NCBI GenBank assembly: GCA_949317995.1
Contig: OX439051.1
Location: forward strand, 36,955,250 to 37,019,249
Source: Acholoe squamosa
Lineage: Eukaryota; Annelida; Polychaeta; Phyllodocida; Polynoidae
Direction of reading: 5' to 3'
DNA length: 64,000 bases
Made by a program: the position numbers and the translations under genes. Positions 44,696 to 55,979 of this stretch are shown piece after piece (positions within the stretch are counted from its first letter, which is position 1; every line of letters starts with the position of its first letter). Under the pieces are notes generated by a model. That model was not told the DNA's origin, did no database searches, and saw nothing but the letters and a program-made list of their open reading frames with translations.

Positions 44696-45029
44696 ATAGT
44701 TACAAGACATCTTGGTATTACAGTGTCACCAGATGCACCTACATTTAATTAACAGTTTTCTTACTTATTCCTCTTGTAACCAAAGCTAAGCAACAGCATC
44801 ATATAAGCCTCAACATGCAATTGTGCAACAGTTATAAGCCACAGCTGGGGACTAAAAAATTCCTCACTAAAGTCATTATAATGTAAAACCCTGAAGATAA
44901 GTCACACATTTCAGTTTAGATTTTTATGTGCTGTTATTCCACGATTTCTGGGTTTCTCAGTGCTTTTTGCTGGATATTCCCATACATACCTGTCGATATT
45001 GCACAGCATGAATGCTGTAGCATGAATTT

Positions 45030-45112
45030 TGGAAGGCATGTGGTTATCCATGGATAACCTGCATGCCGTGCAGTTATCCATGGATAACCCGCACGCCTCG
45101 CATGTCCTTCCA
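45030..45112. repeat. Nested palindrome built on GGTTATCCATGGATAACC
   Basis: The perfect 18-base palindrome GGTTATCCATGGATAACC at 45,042-45,059 recurs with one end change at 45,072-45,089. Both sit inside a wider inverted repeat from GGAAGGCATG to CATGTCCTTCC. This can form either one long or two short cruciforms. Confidence 0.75.
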
Positions 45113-45153
45113 TGTCATATGTTACATGTTAAAACCTACAGAATTTTTCATTG

Positions 45154-45228
45154 CCATGGTAGGGGTCGAACCTGCAGTCTCAGGTCCTTAGTCCAACTCC
45201 CTATGCATTGCGCCACAGGGACTGCCTG
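45154..45228 (-). repeat. tRNA-derived SINE head, minus strand
   Basis: On the minus strand TGGCGCAATGCATAGG (45,200-45,215) fits an A box and GGTTCGACCCC (45,162-45,172) a B box. The wider sequence has a tRNA-like course, but the acceptor ends do not pair well, so it is not called as a tRNA gene. Confidence 0.6.
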
Positions 45229-45354
45229 GTAGTGGCTGGCTAGAACCAGGTCTGGATATGATACATAGCCCAGGGAGGTCACTCACATACAACTACTATA
45301 CATTCAAAGTGTGAAAATCCCCAGCATTCTGGGTTGTGACCCCCCTAACAAGCC

Positions 45355-45870
45355 TAGCTGGGTGCTGAGGTGTGTGTACCGATCGTGTATACATAACCGC
45401 TGGACGCATTCAAAACTAGTCAAGCCGAGACGGCCCCTGTAGGAGGAGACGTGGTGATCTAGTGGTTAGCGCATTGAGCTCAGCCCTTAGAGGTACGCGG
45501 GTTGAGTCCCGGTCCGGGCTCATCTTTTTTCGGTGTGTGCGCTGTAGCTGTCCGCTGCCAGGCGATGAGGTGTATTATAAACAAACATAACCGCGAGATG
45601 CATTCAAACAAAGCCAAGCTGAGACGGGCGCTGTCGATGTCCGCTGCCGGACGATGAGGTGTATTATAGTATATACACAAACATAACCGCGAGATGCATT
45701 AAAAAAAAGCCAAGCCTAGCCGGGCACCGAGGTGTGTGTACTGATCGTGTACATATATTTATAACCGCGAGACACATTCAAAGCAAGCCGTGACGGGCCC
45801 TGTCGCTGTCCGCTGCCGGGCACCGAGGTGTATGTACCTGTGTACACACACTATGGCTGGCTTCGAGTCC
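45355..45870 (+). repeat. Tandem SINE-like array with tRNA head
   Basis: A unit of roughly 115-140 bp is repeated about four times: GTCCGCTGCCGGGCACCGAGGTGTGTGTA, then ATAACCGCGAGA.GCATTCAAA and AAGCC..GACGGG (in separate words). A tRNA-derived head is embedded at 45,450-45,530, with an A box at 45,452-45,471, a B box GGGTTGAGTCC at 45,499-45,509 and a T6 pol III terminator at 45,525-45,530. This looks like a SINE whose body has expanded in tandem. Confidence 0.65.
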
Positions 45871-45951
45871 TGGGGAGGGGGAATAATTTTTGTTTTCAAC
45901 TTGAATTTATTGGTATTCTATTGATTATTTATTGGTTTCGTGGAATAAAAT

Positions 45952-46033
45952 AAGTAGTCAATGGATAATTCATGACTTGTGTGTGTTAGCAATGGCTAAC
46001 ACACACGCATCATGAATTATCCATTGATTACTT
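45952..46033. repeat. 82-bp near-perfect hairpin
   Basis: The arm AAGTAGTCAATGGATAATTC..GTTAGC (45,952-45,990) pairs with GCTAAC..GAATTATCCATTGATTACTT (45,995-46,033) around the loop AATG, with few mismatches in 39 bp. Confidence 0.85.
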
Positions 46034-46285
46034 GTTCACTATCATGCACAGTTAAGTTAGAATTGGCACCCACAGCAATGTCTAACAGTCAGCAGCTCTA
46101 TCAGCTGTCATTCAGTGGTGTCCCTATCAAGTCATTTCAATGGCAACTCACTCTCAGTGCCTCGCAGCTATTGATGGCATTTCTCTCTGTGTTCATATAC
46201 ACTCAAGTGACAACTAGAAAAGGTGAACTGTTTAGCAGTATAAATTGTCATAACTATCTTGATTAACAATTCAAATGACAAGTAA

Positions 46286-46885
46286 ATGTGACCCATCAAG
46301 GGAGCACACCCCTCCGCGGGGGATTTTTAATTCCCCATTTTGCTACCAGGGGGCATTGGAGGGCAAAATTACTCTAAAATCATTATAATAATACATTAAG
46401 CTAATTTTTAATGCAGAATTTAATGCTTTCATTTAAAATGCATCATTTTCGGTAGAAATGGCCCATTTTTGGATGGTAAAATGAAATTTTTCATGAGAAA
46501 TTAACCTATATGCCTGTTCCTGGTTGATATGGCAACCATTCCAATAATCAAAATTTCAGATTTTTTTGCCAATTTTTGGGGATATTCGCCAAAACCAAAA
46601 ACTGAAAACAGAAACGGAAAATTCCTTCTAGATCAAAATCTATGATAAAAATCATCATATTATTATGTATTTTTTTATGAAAAAGGATGATTTATTGTGT
46701 TTTTAGACATGGTTTATAATGTGTTTAGAGCTTAATCGTCGATTTCAGATGTGAATACCAACCTATGTTCAAGGAGGGGTTCTGACATAACTACTAGGAA
46801 TATTTAACCCAATGATGTCTCATTTTAAAGATCTTGAGATGAACTTTGATAATAAATTTCCTTGCAGAGGGGTGTTTTTGCTTGC
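46286..46885 (+). mobile_element. 600-bp ATGTGACC/ACACCCCTC MITE, copy 1
   Basis: Begins ATGTGACCCATCAAGGGAGC, then ACACCCCTCCGCGGGG, and ends CAGAGGGGTGTTTTTGCTTG. The homologous place in copy B (about 56,168) lacks it. A full inverted copy lies at 62,693-63,252 and a partial direct copy at 47,255-47,725. No reading frame of note. Confidence 0.75.
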
Positions 46886-47254
46886 CCAAATGTCCAAATA
46901 AACTGTTATCAAGAGTATCAGGTGAAGATTGAACATTAAATGTTCTTTTTTACCCCTTTACCATGTTGGCTCTGAACTGCTGGTGCTGTCATGTCATTCA
47001 GCCCATAGCACAGTGAAAGGCAATTACACCAACTCCTAGGAACCAGCAGAGACCAGACAGTCAAATCACTGTCTGCTGCTGCTGATTACCCATGTGTGAA
47101 CACTGCACACGCTGACAACACAACAGGTACCAGCCATACATCTAGTTCTGCTGGTAGACAAAAAAGATGTGTCTGCTAGAGTCTGCAGAAACCACTAGTT
47201 CTTATCATATGAGCCTTATGTAAACATCTGACATTTGTCACACATCAAAGTAAA

Positions 47255-47725
47255 ATACCCCTCTGCAGGGGATTTTTAATTCCCCATTTGGCCACCAAGG
47301 GGCATTGGAGGGGCAAATTTATTCTGAACATTAAAAAAATATGTTAAGCTAATTTGTGATGCAGAATTCAATGTCTCACCTAAAAAGCACCATTTTCAGT
47401 AGAAATGGCCCATATTCAGATGGTAAAATGAACATTTTCATGAAAGGTAAACCCATATGCCTGTTACTGATTGCCATGGCAACCATTCCAATAATCAAAA
47501 TTTCCAGATTCCTTATGCCAATTTTGGGGGATATTCACCAAAAACCCAAAACTGAAAACAGAAATGGAAAATTCCTTCTGGATCAAAATCTATGATATAA
47601 ATCACCATACTGTTATGTATTTTCTTATGAAAAAAGGCTAATTTATTGTGTTTTTAGACATTATTATGGTTAATAATGTATTTAGCGCTTAATCCTCAAT
47701 TTCAAATATATTCAAGGAGGGGTAT
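47255..47725 (+). mobile_element. ATGTGACC-family MITE, partial copy 2
   Basis: Matches 46,305-46,770 closely from ACCCCTCTGCAGGGG to TTCAAGGAGGGG, lacking the outermost right part. It contains CCACCAAGGGGCATTGG at 47,292. Confidence 0.75.
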
Positions 47726-48931
47726 TGTAATATTACAGTATTGTTATACCACCTCCTATCTAATCCCGTACCTGAAACATCCATTTGCCATTCACCGATT
47801 CCTTCCTAATATCCATTGTGAGTCTGGTTCTGAGGATTGATGGCATATCTGCATGATACCTAGAACAGTATGGGTATTAAGATCTTAAATACCTGTGCAT
47901 GATGGAACAATGAGTCAGCCCATCTCTAGTTAGGTTTTTTTGCACTGATGTCCTGACTATATCACATTTCCTGCTTTAACACATGGGGAACATGCACAAC
48001 ATTGGTTGGATTTAGCTCATGGGTATTTAGAGTGAAGAATGGGGAAGTGAATTCCATCAGCCACAGGACCTGGCTTTCAGATTTGGGGTCTGTTTGACCC
48101 TAGCCCATGTCTAAATCTGCTTGACCATAGCTTAGCATCAAGCCTATGTCCAGAGAGTGTCAGTTAAAGAAAAAGACACTTTTTTGAACATTGGTTAACA
48201 AATCAAAATGACTATTATGGAGATCAATTTAAAGACCTAAAAGGCATCTCCATTTTTGTGTAAATAGGAGAAAACTACTTTGGAGAACATCCGTGCCCCC
48301 TGCTTATCTTACGGTATTCATTCTAAAATTATGCTTCACGTCAATTAAAAGCAATCAAAAAGTATTATTGGAAGTCATTAATAGCTTGTTGTTGCCAGGC
48401 TCTATGATAACAGTAGATGCCATACCTGTTCGCGGTTCATGACAATTGGCAAGTGCCTCTGTGATGCATGCTCTAAAGGACAGCCACCCACCTACAACCG
48501 CAAGTATTGTGTCCTCTGTCTGTTTGTTCATTTCTGGAAGACTGTTCATCAACAGGACATATAATCAAAAAACTGGCTGGCACAACAAAACAAATAACTT
48601 GCCATGTTCTCCAACTCAAATTCACTTCTACTAGCTTGTCTTTTTTGTTCTATGAGACTCTTGTCACATGGGTCAGCAAAAGTGTACCAAAAGGGGGCAG
48701 ACAGTGGATTTCCACCAGGAAGCAGCTGCAGACTAAATATCACCTCTCCAAATCTTACTGAATCTTGTCTTTCTATGTCTTATATTAGAAGAGAAGATAT
48801 GCTAAGCTTTCAGAAAAATGTAAATCTGGGTTAACTGATCTATGATATTCCAGGTCAATATCAATGTGTAGGATTACCTCTTTTAACTAGTATTGCAAAA
48901 GAATAAACTGTTATTTCATATATTCATTCCA
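47726..48931. other. Copy A interior without genes
   Basis: Aligns with 57,330-59,150 of copy B in blocks (for example CTAATCCCGTACCTG at 47,762 with CTAATCCCGGTACTTAG). Small overlapping frames at 48,355-48,834 are on both strands and have counterparts broken by stops in copy B, so I do not call a gene. Confidence 0.45.
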
Positions 48932-49764
48932 GGGCTGGCTCTGTCTCACCAGTTTGATGCAATTATGTTTGGGGGGTTTCTGACAGAGGTTTCTGACCGG
49001 GGAGGTTTCTGACCGGGGAGGTTTCTGACCGGGGAGGTTTCTGACCGGGGAGGTTTCTGACCAAGGTTTCTGACCAAGGTTTCTTACCGAGGTTTCTAAC
49101 CGAGGTTTCTTACCTAGGTTTCTGACCGGGAAAAAGATATGGCCAATTGTGCCTCAAATATATGGGGTTGCAAGAAATTTATCAATCTAAAATAAAGTCA
49201 GGATAGGATCAATCCTATATTGACTGAAAAGACTATACCTTTCTGTGATGGAATTCAAACTACAGGTCAATTTATGTTTTTATAACTGCGGGTCAGAAAC
49301 CTCCCCTGTCAGAAACCTCCATCAGGTCAGAGAACTTCTAGAAGAAGTGGCTTCCCCTTAAAACAAAGAAGAGAGGGCAAATAAGTAAGGAAAAACAGTA
49401 GGGATAGAAAGATGTCCATCTTAGGAAAAGGGAGGGAAGGATGAAGATCAAGATAAGTTGCATACTAGCACTGTATTCTTCATCAAGACATTGATCAGAA
49501 ACCTCCCCGGTCAGAAACCTCTTTGGGAGAGGAGGAAGTCAAGAAAATGTCCCTTCTCATTTTTTTCCTGAGTCTGGAAAGGAACAAAAAACACAGGGAA
49601 GTGTCCCCTGGACCATAAGGAACATGGGGAAAGTGAAAAAAACAGTACCTTTCTGTGACCAATTTCAAACTGGAGGCTAAATTAACTCTCTGTAACTGCC
49701 GGTCAGAAACGGTCAGAAACCTCCCCGAACGTAATTCCATCACATTGGTGAGAACAAGCCGGCT
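48932..49764. mobile_element. Inverted-repeat element with TTTCTGACC tandem interior
   Basis: The left end GCTGGCTCTGTCTCACCA pairs with the right end TGGTGAGAACAAGCCGGC, followed inward by GATGCAATTATGTTTGG and its near-complement. Inside, a 16-bp repeat GGAGGTTTCTGACCGG runs at 48,975-49,130 and its complement appears near 49,300, 49,500 and 49,700. Copy B (near 59,476) lacks the insert. Confidence 0.7.
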
Positions 49765-50837
49765 GTAAATTTCCGAAATACTATCACAATAGAACTGTAT
49801 ATTATATGGAAGAGGCTCCTGAAAGATGAACTCACACTTCGTGAAAATAGGGGGCTGTAGAAATTTATGTACTAAATGTATTTATGTATTTAAGTGGCCA
49901 CAGATTTTACCTACTATTTAATAGCTAGGGTCCAACAATGCACTAGCGGCCTTTAGGGTGTTGACAGTAAAAGAGGCTTGAATGTGTGTCCGGGTGCTAC
50001 TGACAGTGAGAAATGGGCACCCCTAAGTCAGTCTGACAGTAGGATCACTTCCATTGCCAGATTTCATGTGTGGGTGTCAGTGTCAGGCACACTGATTAGT
50101 GCCATGTCAAGGAGACTCATAGTCAGCATATTTCCTAATAACTGGACCAACAGAGTTAATACCAGTGCCTGAAAGTTGTGCCAAACACTTCTTCATGATG
50201 CAGTTTTTAAGAAATGATTGCAAGAGGCAATATGCTAAGTGCAGCTTATTGAAAAATGCCCCTATGTTGTGAATTCTCTCGCCAATAAAACAAATAACCA
50301 ATCAAATCAAGATGAACATGAGTGTTGCGATAACTGTTTGGTAAGTTGGAAATTTGTTTACTTTCTGTATTTTTAAGGTTTAGAACCAAGTCCAAATATG
50401 TTCTTTGCCATATATGTTTAGCCATAATTCTACATCATGAAATATTCTCATTTATGTCCTATGTTCAGATTGTACGGAGGAATTTCTCATATCTCATAAA
50501 CATTATATGTCAACTTTTATACTTGGTATTTTGCGTGATTCCCTCAATAATCATAATTCCTTTCATATTTTGACATCTAAATTGTGTATTTCGATCCGTT
50601 TTAACACCAAATGCACGGCAACTACAGGGGCATCAACACAGTGGGAAACTGAGAAAGGCATCTGGGCGTATGTTTGGGATTTTGACCTGGCCGGAAGTCA
50701 TATGACATCACACTGGAGACAAAAGTTTATGTCACTGTAGTTTCTGAGGGCAGTTTCGAGACTTGGTTTTAGAAGAGATCTCATCTGAATCTTAGGATTT
50801 CAGATGAGATCTCATCTGAATTTAATGCTGTTGGGCG

Positions 50838-50965
50838 CCCGTCAGCAATGATAGTGGAAATAAAAAGATATGGGATTTATAGTGAACCAAATAATCATAC
50901 CCCAAGCTCTTATAGAGCTAGAAACAATTTAAGTGCTAAGGATAGTGTCTCTACGCCGTCCGTCA
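50838..50965 (+). repeat. Core block shared with 58,250-58,374
   Basis: About 125 bp from GATAGTGGAA to CCGTC match inside a different context at 58 kb. In one frame both translate to similar words (SEPN.HTPSS.R.RNN). The second copy has a stop soon after, so a coding origin is possible but unproven. Confidence 0.5.
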
Positions 50966-51869
50966 AACCCCAGGAACCGCGATGGCATCAACATTTGTCT
51001 CCCCGGAGTGCCAGGTCGATTCTCCAAACATACACCGTTTTGCCTGAGAAAGAGCTAAAGGACTACACTGCAGCTCCACAAAGTTGCGCAACATTTGCAT
51101 TTTGTCAAATAAAGTACTCTAAATACCTATAACTATACATGTGTTACAGGCAAAATAAAATCTATATTTTGTGTTAGGGGAATGAGAAATCTGTCAGCAG
51201 ACTGTCTTTAAATACACAGGGAAAATCCCCAAAACGTTTCCTGACAAACACCTTTCCTGCAGTAACTCAACCTCTGTTTACATCTCCTTCGGTATTAAAG
51301 TTCAGACACGATCTCTGTTTTAATTTTTGAAATACCAATGTGTGATCTATGTCCATGATATATGAGACCAATTACTATAAGTCATGCAAGTCATGTAGTT
51401 CTACATTTCAAGTTAAAAGTGATGCATTGTAAACCGTCCACAAGTTGTGCTGGGGACACGCCCACTATCTGTGTCCCAGTGTCAGTACTGTCTAGCAGAC
51501 GATTACTATCACTTACACAGTTCAAACAGTTTGGTAGGCCGTGCATTTTAGCAGTACCATGTAAACGTGTCCAGCCTGTCATTTGGCACCTGGGTCTTTT
51601 CCCCTAAAAGGTAGTCTGGGCTAGAACAGTCTAGGCCAGACCAGTCAGTGTTTTTATAGTGCCAGCTTTGTAGGTAGAAGACTGGTAGAAGACTAGGTAA
51701 AGAAAGGAAAGCCACAACAAACCCCCTGTACTTTAGGCCCATCGAAGCCTATCATGGTGCTCATTGCCGCATATGAATTCTTCATCAATTCAGTCTGTAT
51801 ATATGAAGGCCTGGGTGGCTCTTCCTCAGGTTAGGAATTCCAGTAGCAACAAAAACATACCCCTAAAAA

Positions 51870-52033
51870 GGGGCCATCCATAAATGACGTCATGCTAAAG
51901 GGGGGGGGGGTCAGGCCCAGCATGACGGAATTAATTTTCCATATTACTTCAGCATTGCAAAATTGGCAAAAGGGGGGAGAAGGGGTGGTCAGAAATGGTC
52001 AAATTTTGCATGATGTCATCTATGGATGGCCCC
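51870..52033. mobile_element. 164-bp MITE with GGGGCCATCCATAAATGACG ends
   Basis: The left end GGGGCCATCCATAAATGACG pairs with the right end ATGTCATCTATGGATGGCCCC. End sequences of this type occur widely in invertebrate MITEs, to my recollection, but I do not assign a superfamily. Flanks are A-rich, so the target duplication is ambiguous. Confidence 0.8.
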
Positions 52034-52236
52034 AAATTTCACATATCTAGCTTTCCCCCTTTGACCATCCCACCTGGAAATCGTGTTTGTACAGTTTAGT
52101 TAGGGTTGTATAGAAATTAAGTTTGTAAATACCTTTCCTTGCCTCAAAACAGTTTTGAAAATGTTTTGGATGATAATCTACCTTTGAATTTTTTTTTAAG
52201 AAAAACTTTTTAAAAAGTCATTGTTACATCTGTGCA

Positions 52237-52278
52237 CCCAGCAAATTGTCGTCATCTGTCGCCATGATTGGTCATCAA
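52237..52278 (+). mobile_element. Truncated CAGCAAATTG-family MITE
   Basis: CCCAGCAAATTGTCGTCATC and the next 22 bases match the first 42 bp of the 4,340 element; the rest is missing. Confidence 0.8.
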
Positions 52279-52707
52279 GAATTTCACTATTTTTAAGGGA
52301 AAAAGCCTGGGTGTGACCAAACAATAAAAGTGGGAGGGCAGAAAAGTTTGGACCCTTCAGATGAGGGGAAAGAAGAAAAATGTGGCTGTGTGCACACATG
52401 GAATTTCACTAATCTGAAAATTGACCACTCGCCTAGAAAGAAAAATAAATATTAACCTATACAATGTCCAAGAACGTTTGTGGTCATCTTGACAGAAATA
52501 ACCTGAGTGGTGGGTGCACCTTATACATGGGGTACTATTTTAGGTGCAGCTACAAACTGAGTTGGCTTAGTAAAACCATAGCACATTATCATGAGTATGT
52601 AATGGTAAGAATAATAATTTATGTGTTCTTTGATTAATGTGCATAACTTCAGGTCCACCTTTTCCTTATTTCATCAGTCTTACAGCTGATTTTCGGAGGA
52701 AGCAGAG

Positions 52708-52950
52708 ATGGCAGAAAATGGTGATCCCGGGGAAGTCCCTGTAGTTTTGCGAGAAGAAGACAAGGAGAAAGCGGCACTTATTTCATTCTTTATGACAGAG
52801 CCATGTGATTGCAAACATTGGTCTAACAATACTCCTTGTTTGAAACTTTTCCCTGAGGATTACATTCAAGACAAACGCAATAGCTGTCATTCCCTTACAT
52901 CAGAAAAAACTAGACATGCTTATCATTGGTCAACTCTCTGCACACAAAAG
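52708..52950 (+). CDS. Candidate first coding exon, 81 codons
   Basis: An ATG in the context GCAGAGATGG opens 81 codons that end at the splice donor AAAAG/GTAAAC (52,950/52,951). Just upstream, pyrimidine-rich DNA with TTTCATCAG and CTTACAG gives acceptor-like sites, so a 5' non-coding exon may precede it. The product starts MAENGDPGEVP, is acidic at first, and has a Cys cluster EPCDCKHWSNNTPC (Cys33, Cys35, Cys44). From memory it resembles the N-termini of a multicopy, intron-containing protein family of marine invertebrates that may be transposon-derived, but I cannot verify this. No following exon is recognised before 55 kb. Confidence 0.45.
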
Positions 52951-53222
52951 GTAAACTAAACATTGTGAAAATAGAAAATGTCACACTAGGCATAAAACGC
53001 TTTTTAGTAGGTTCCTAGGTTTGCCACTTGTTTAAACGTAAAAAGATGGCAAAACATGTACTCAAAACCTTTATGATATTCTGTCAAGTGAGCTTAACCT
53101 GATGAAGTTTTATGACAATTATCTAACATAGGCTGTGAGCTATTGGTTGTACCAGTTAATTATAATCTAAAGGTAATTTAGTACTATGTACACTTCTACC
53201 AGGGATCCTTATAAAACCTAAC

Positions 53223-53360
53223 AGTGAACCACCATAAGGCCTATTGGTCACCATAATGTACCAAATGAAGTGCTAATGAGACTGCTCACCAGCAATTCAT
53301 TGGTGCATCATGACGACCAATGGGCATGATTCCTTAATACATCAGTGGCCCGTAAAGGTT
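53223..53360 (-). mobile_element. GATGCACCAATGAAG-family MITE fragment, minus strand
   Basis: Shares ATGATGCACCAATGAA, ATGCCCATTGGTCG and AGCACTTCATT with 26,280-26,489 and lies next to the 215-bp element, as it does there. Confidence 0.5.
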
Positions 53361-53393
53361 TAAAGCAGTGCCAGGAACTCTGGGTTCACTGAA

Positions 53394-53606
53394 CCCATTG
53401 AGGGCTAGCATCGACTATAGTCGACACCATGGTAGGCCTAGAATCAACTATAGTCGACACCATGGCAGGCCTAGCGTCGACTATAGTCGATGCCAGTTAT
53501 ATAGTATTAGTATAGGTATTGAAAATAGGCTCGTCCTCTAGGAACTATCTTTTTCAGAGGCCGTCCCCATGGCCAGGGCAACAATTTTTGCTCTGCCCTT
53601 AAAGGG
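53394..53606 (-). mobile_element. 215-bp TTAA-class MITE, copy 3 (minus)
   Basis: Inverted copy of 26,494-26,708, 213 bp. TTAA is present on the right (53,607-53,610) and TGAA on the left, a probable mutation of TTAA. Confidence 0.85.
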
Positions 53607-53610
53607 TTAA

Positions 53611-54834
53611 TACAGAACCATCAGGGTGTGGCTTATACATTGGCGCAGCTTATACCCAGGGCTTTTCAGTATGTTAAAGGTCACCATGTACAAAAAGCTC
53701 AATCTCGGGATAAACCAATATTTACAAACTTTTAACTTGTTATATCTATGTAAAGAAAATTGTTATGACAAAAGTTGTTATTTTTATGAATATACCCACT
53801 TTTGTTCTGTGCTCTGACAGATGCAGTCCTTGGCTTATCTCTCAGTGAGCGTTTTCACACTCTCCCTGGCCAGGGTTGCCTACACTGATAAGGGTACTGA
53901 TGTCATAGGTACCCTTATGCACACACTATCCATAAGGGTGCACCACTCCTGTTTTTATTTTAGGCCTTTGAAGAGATTCTCATTATGCTGACAGAATAAG
54001 CTCACATGGACCCTTAATGTTGACATATCAATCTATTTCAAATTCCATTTTGTTATATAAAGTATATAGAAGGTTATATAGCGGAATTTTTCCTTGAAAA
54101 GAAACGTGAGTTGTCCTTTAACGTTAAACGTTTAACGTTTCAGGAAGCTCTATCTTAAGTTGAAATAACATGTTTTTTTTTGTTCACTGGGTATGAATAT
54201 TGTCCGAGGCCACCCACCTCATCAAATATGTTCCCTTGTCTAAAAAAGGGTCGCAAACTAAACACTCTTTAAAAATGACCCATTCACTGTAAACTGCACT
54301 TTAATAAAACGTTCTGACTTCAGCCTTATTCCATGACAAAATAACATTTACAAAGCTCAGCCTGATTAAACATGTAATAACGTTTGATGTTCACTCTAAA
54401 AAAGACAACCTAGAAATAGCCGGCTAAAAATGCCCTTATTTCCAGTCTTTTCTTTTTGTGTCACTATAACTTGTCCCTTTTGTTGCTCACAAGTGGTCAT
54501 TCAAGTACGGTGCTAAAAAAGGGAGATTTGAGTAGGTACCTTCTAATGACGGGTATAGTTCTAAGGGGTAAATGGTCAGGGTTTCATTTATTGTTTGAAT
54601 GCATTTCAGCTATTTCTAAGCACATTAATCATTTACTTCTTTGAATTGTCTATCATTTACAGGCAGACCCATGGAGGCAGATTCCATTACAGAAGGGCTT
54701 GATACTGTGGTAGCAACTACTTCTCAAAACTGATGAATCGATTGATTGAAATGAAATAAAGTGTGTGCTTATCAGAGTGCCAAATACCCATACTTGATAA
54801 ATCCCTGCTGACAATGCAGGCTTACTACATCATC
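53611..54834. other. No supported gene
   Basis: AT-rich DNA. GGCTTATACATTGG and GCTTATACCCAGGG at 53,630-53,660 recall repeats at 11,208 and 52,512. Small frames at 53,626 and 54,456 match nothing. Confidence 0.4.
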
Positions 54835-55215
54835 TGTAATATGTCGATTTACCTGGGTTTTACAAGGCTTTAAAACATCTGTAATGTTGGGATTTACAGG
54901 GGTTTTCTATAGAGCCTATAGGCTCTGAATCATATGCAATGTTGGGAATAACCTAGGTTTTACAAGGCTTTGAATCATGTGTAATGTTGAGATTTACCTG
55001 GGTTTTACTAGGCTTTGAGCCATGTGTAAAGTTGGGATTTACCTGGGATTTACTTTGCTTTGCATCATATGTAATGTTGGGATTTACCTGGGTTTTACTG
55101 GACTTTGTATTGTGTAATATTGGAATTTACTTGGGCTTTACTTGGGTTTCAACCACATGTAATTTTGGGTTTTACCTAGGCTTTAATGGGATTTGCAACA
55201 AGTGTAAATACAGCC
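54835..55215 (+). repeat. 45-bp tandem repeat, about eight units
   Basis: Units GTAATGTTGGGATTTACCTGG, then GTTTTAC.AGGCTTTGAATCAT, spaced 44-46 bp with one of 55 bp. Because 45 is a multiple of 3, the frame 54,984-55,241 stays open and yields a repetitive hydrophobic pseudo-protein. Confidence 0.85.
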
Positions 55216-55979
55216 ACACTGAAAACCCTCCAGATCTTTAAACTCATCAGATTGAGGACCTATGGTCATCAGAAGAGGTACAGAGAGAGGGCAGCACCTT
55301 ACAGGGAGTGAAATCCCTTAGTCTACATCTCCCCAGTATGAGTCTATGGCATTCTGTTGACAATATGTTACAAATACACAAGGTGGCAGGTATGTGCCAC
55401 TCATGTTTGATGATTAGGCCTTCAGTTTTCAACTGAAGGTCTTCGCTGCTGAGGACTTTAGGTGCTCAAGTTGACGATACCCAAATCTACAGCTTTGGGT
55501 AGTCAGATTGAGGACCCAAGGTAGTCAGCACCAAGGTTGTCACTCTAACAACATTATGTAATCAGTTTGACTACCTTGGATGAGTGTGTTGACCTAAACC
55601 CATCAGGTTTACTACCCTGGGTGCTCAATCTGATGACCCTAGGTTGTAGATTTGGGTATCGTCAGTCTGACGACCTTTGGTCTTTCAGTGCATTACGACC
55701 TTTGATCGAGGTAGTAAAGCCCATGCAAAGAGCGATCTTGTCCAGATTTACACATGAAGTAAATTTTGTTGTAAATTCTGTAATGTTCTGTACTTGTCTG
55801 TAAAAACAGACTTTACGTCCAGTGTAAAGCAGTCACAGAGGCCATAGTTCATGCAGTGACTGTCCTGGACAATTGGACACTATATTCGAGTGTACCCAGA
55901 CAAGTGTAGGTAAATTCTGGTACTACAGGACCAGCTTCGAGTTGTACCAGATTAATTCTAGTCGTACAATCTTCAGAAA
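55216..55979. repeat. Inverted-repeat segment with GACGATACCCAAATCTACA
   Basis: GACGATACCCAAATCTACAG at 55,473 is matched in reverse by TGTAGATTTGGGTATCGTC at 55,646, with TCAGATTGAGGACC words on both sides. A related CACTGAAAACATGC..GTCGTCAGGCC segment is at 63,610. It is probably a decayed MITE whose exact ends I cannot fix. Confidence 0.55.

Larger units (their letters stand above)
46060..50480 (+). repeat. Large duplicated segment, copy A
   Basis: Collinear with copy B (55,980-60,100) over many blocks: the TATCTTGATTAACAA block at 46,254, the CCATGTTGGC and GGAACCAGCAG blocks at 46,960-47,050, the CATGACAATTGGCAAGT block at 48,438, and the CACTGATTAGTGCCATGTCA block at 50,089. No coding sequence explains the conservation. 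Elements at 46,286, 47,255 and 48,932 have entered this copy only. Confidence 0.75.

Noticed and set aside
45450..45530. Functional tRNA gene
   Set aside because: A and B boxes are present, but the acceptor stem does not pair well and it sits in a repeat, so a SINE head is more likely.
48355..48834. Cluster of small overlapping frames
   Set aside because: They lie in a repeated segment, and the copy at 58.5-59.1 kb does not preserve the frames.
54984..55241. Repetitive hydrophobic protein
   Set aside because: The 45-bp repeat keeps the frame; residue pattern repeats every 15.
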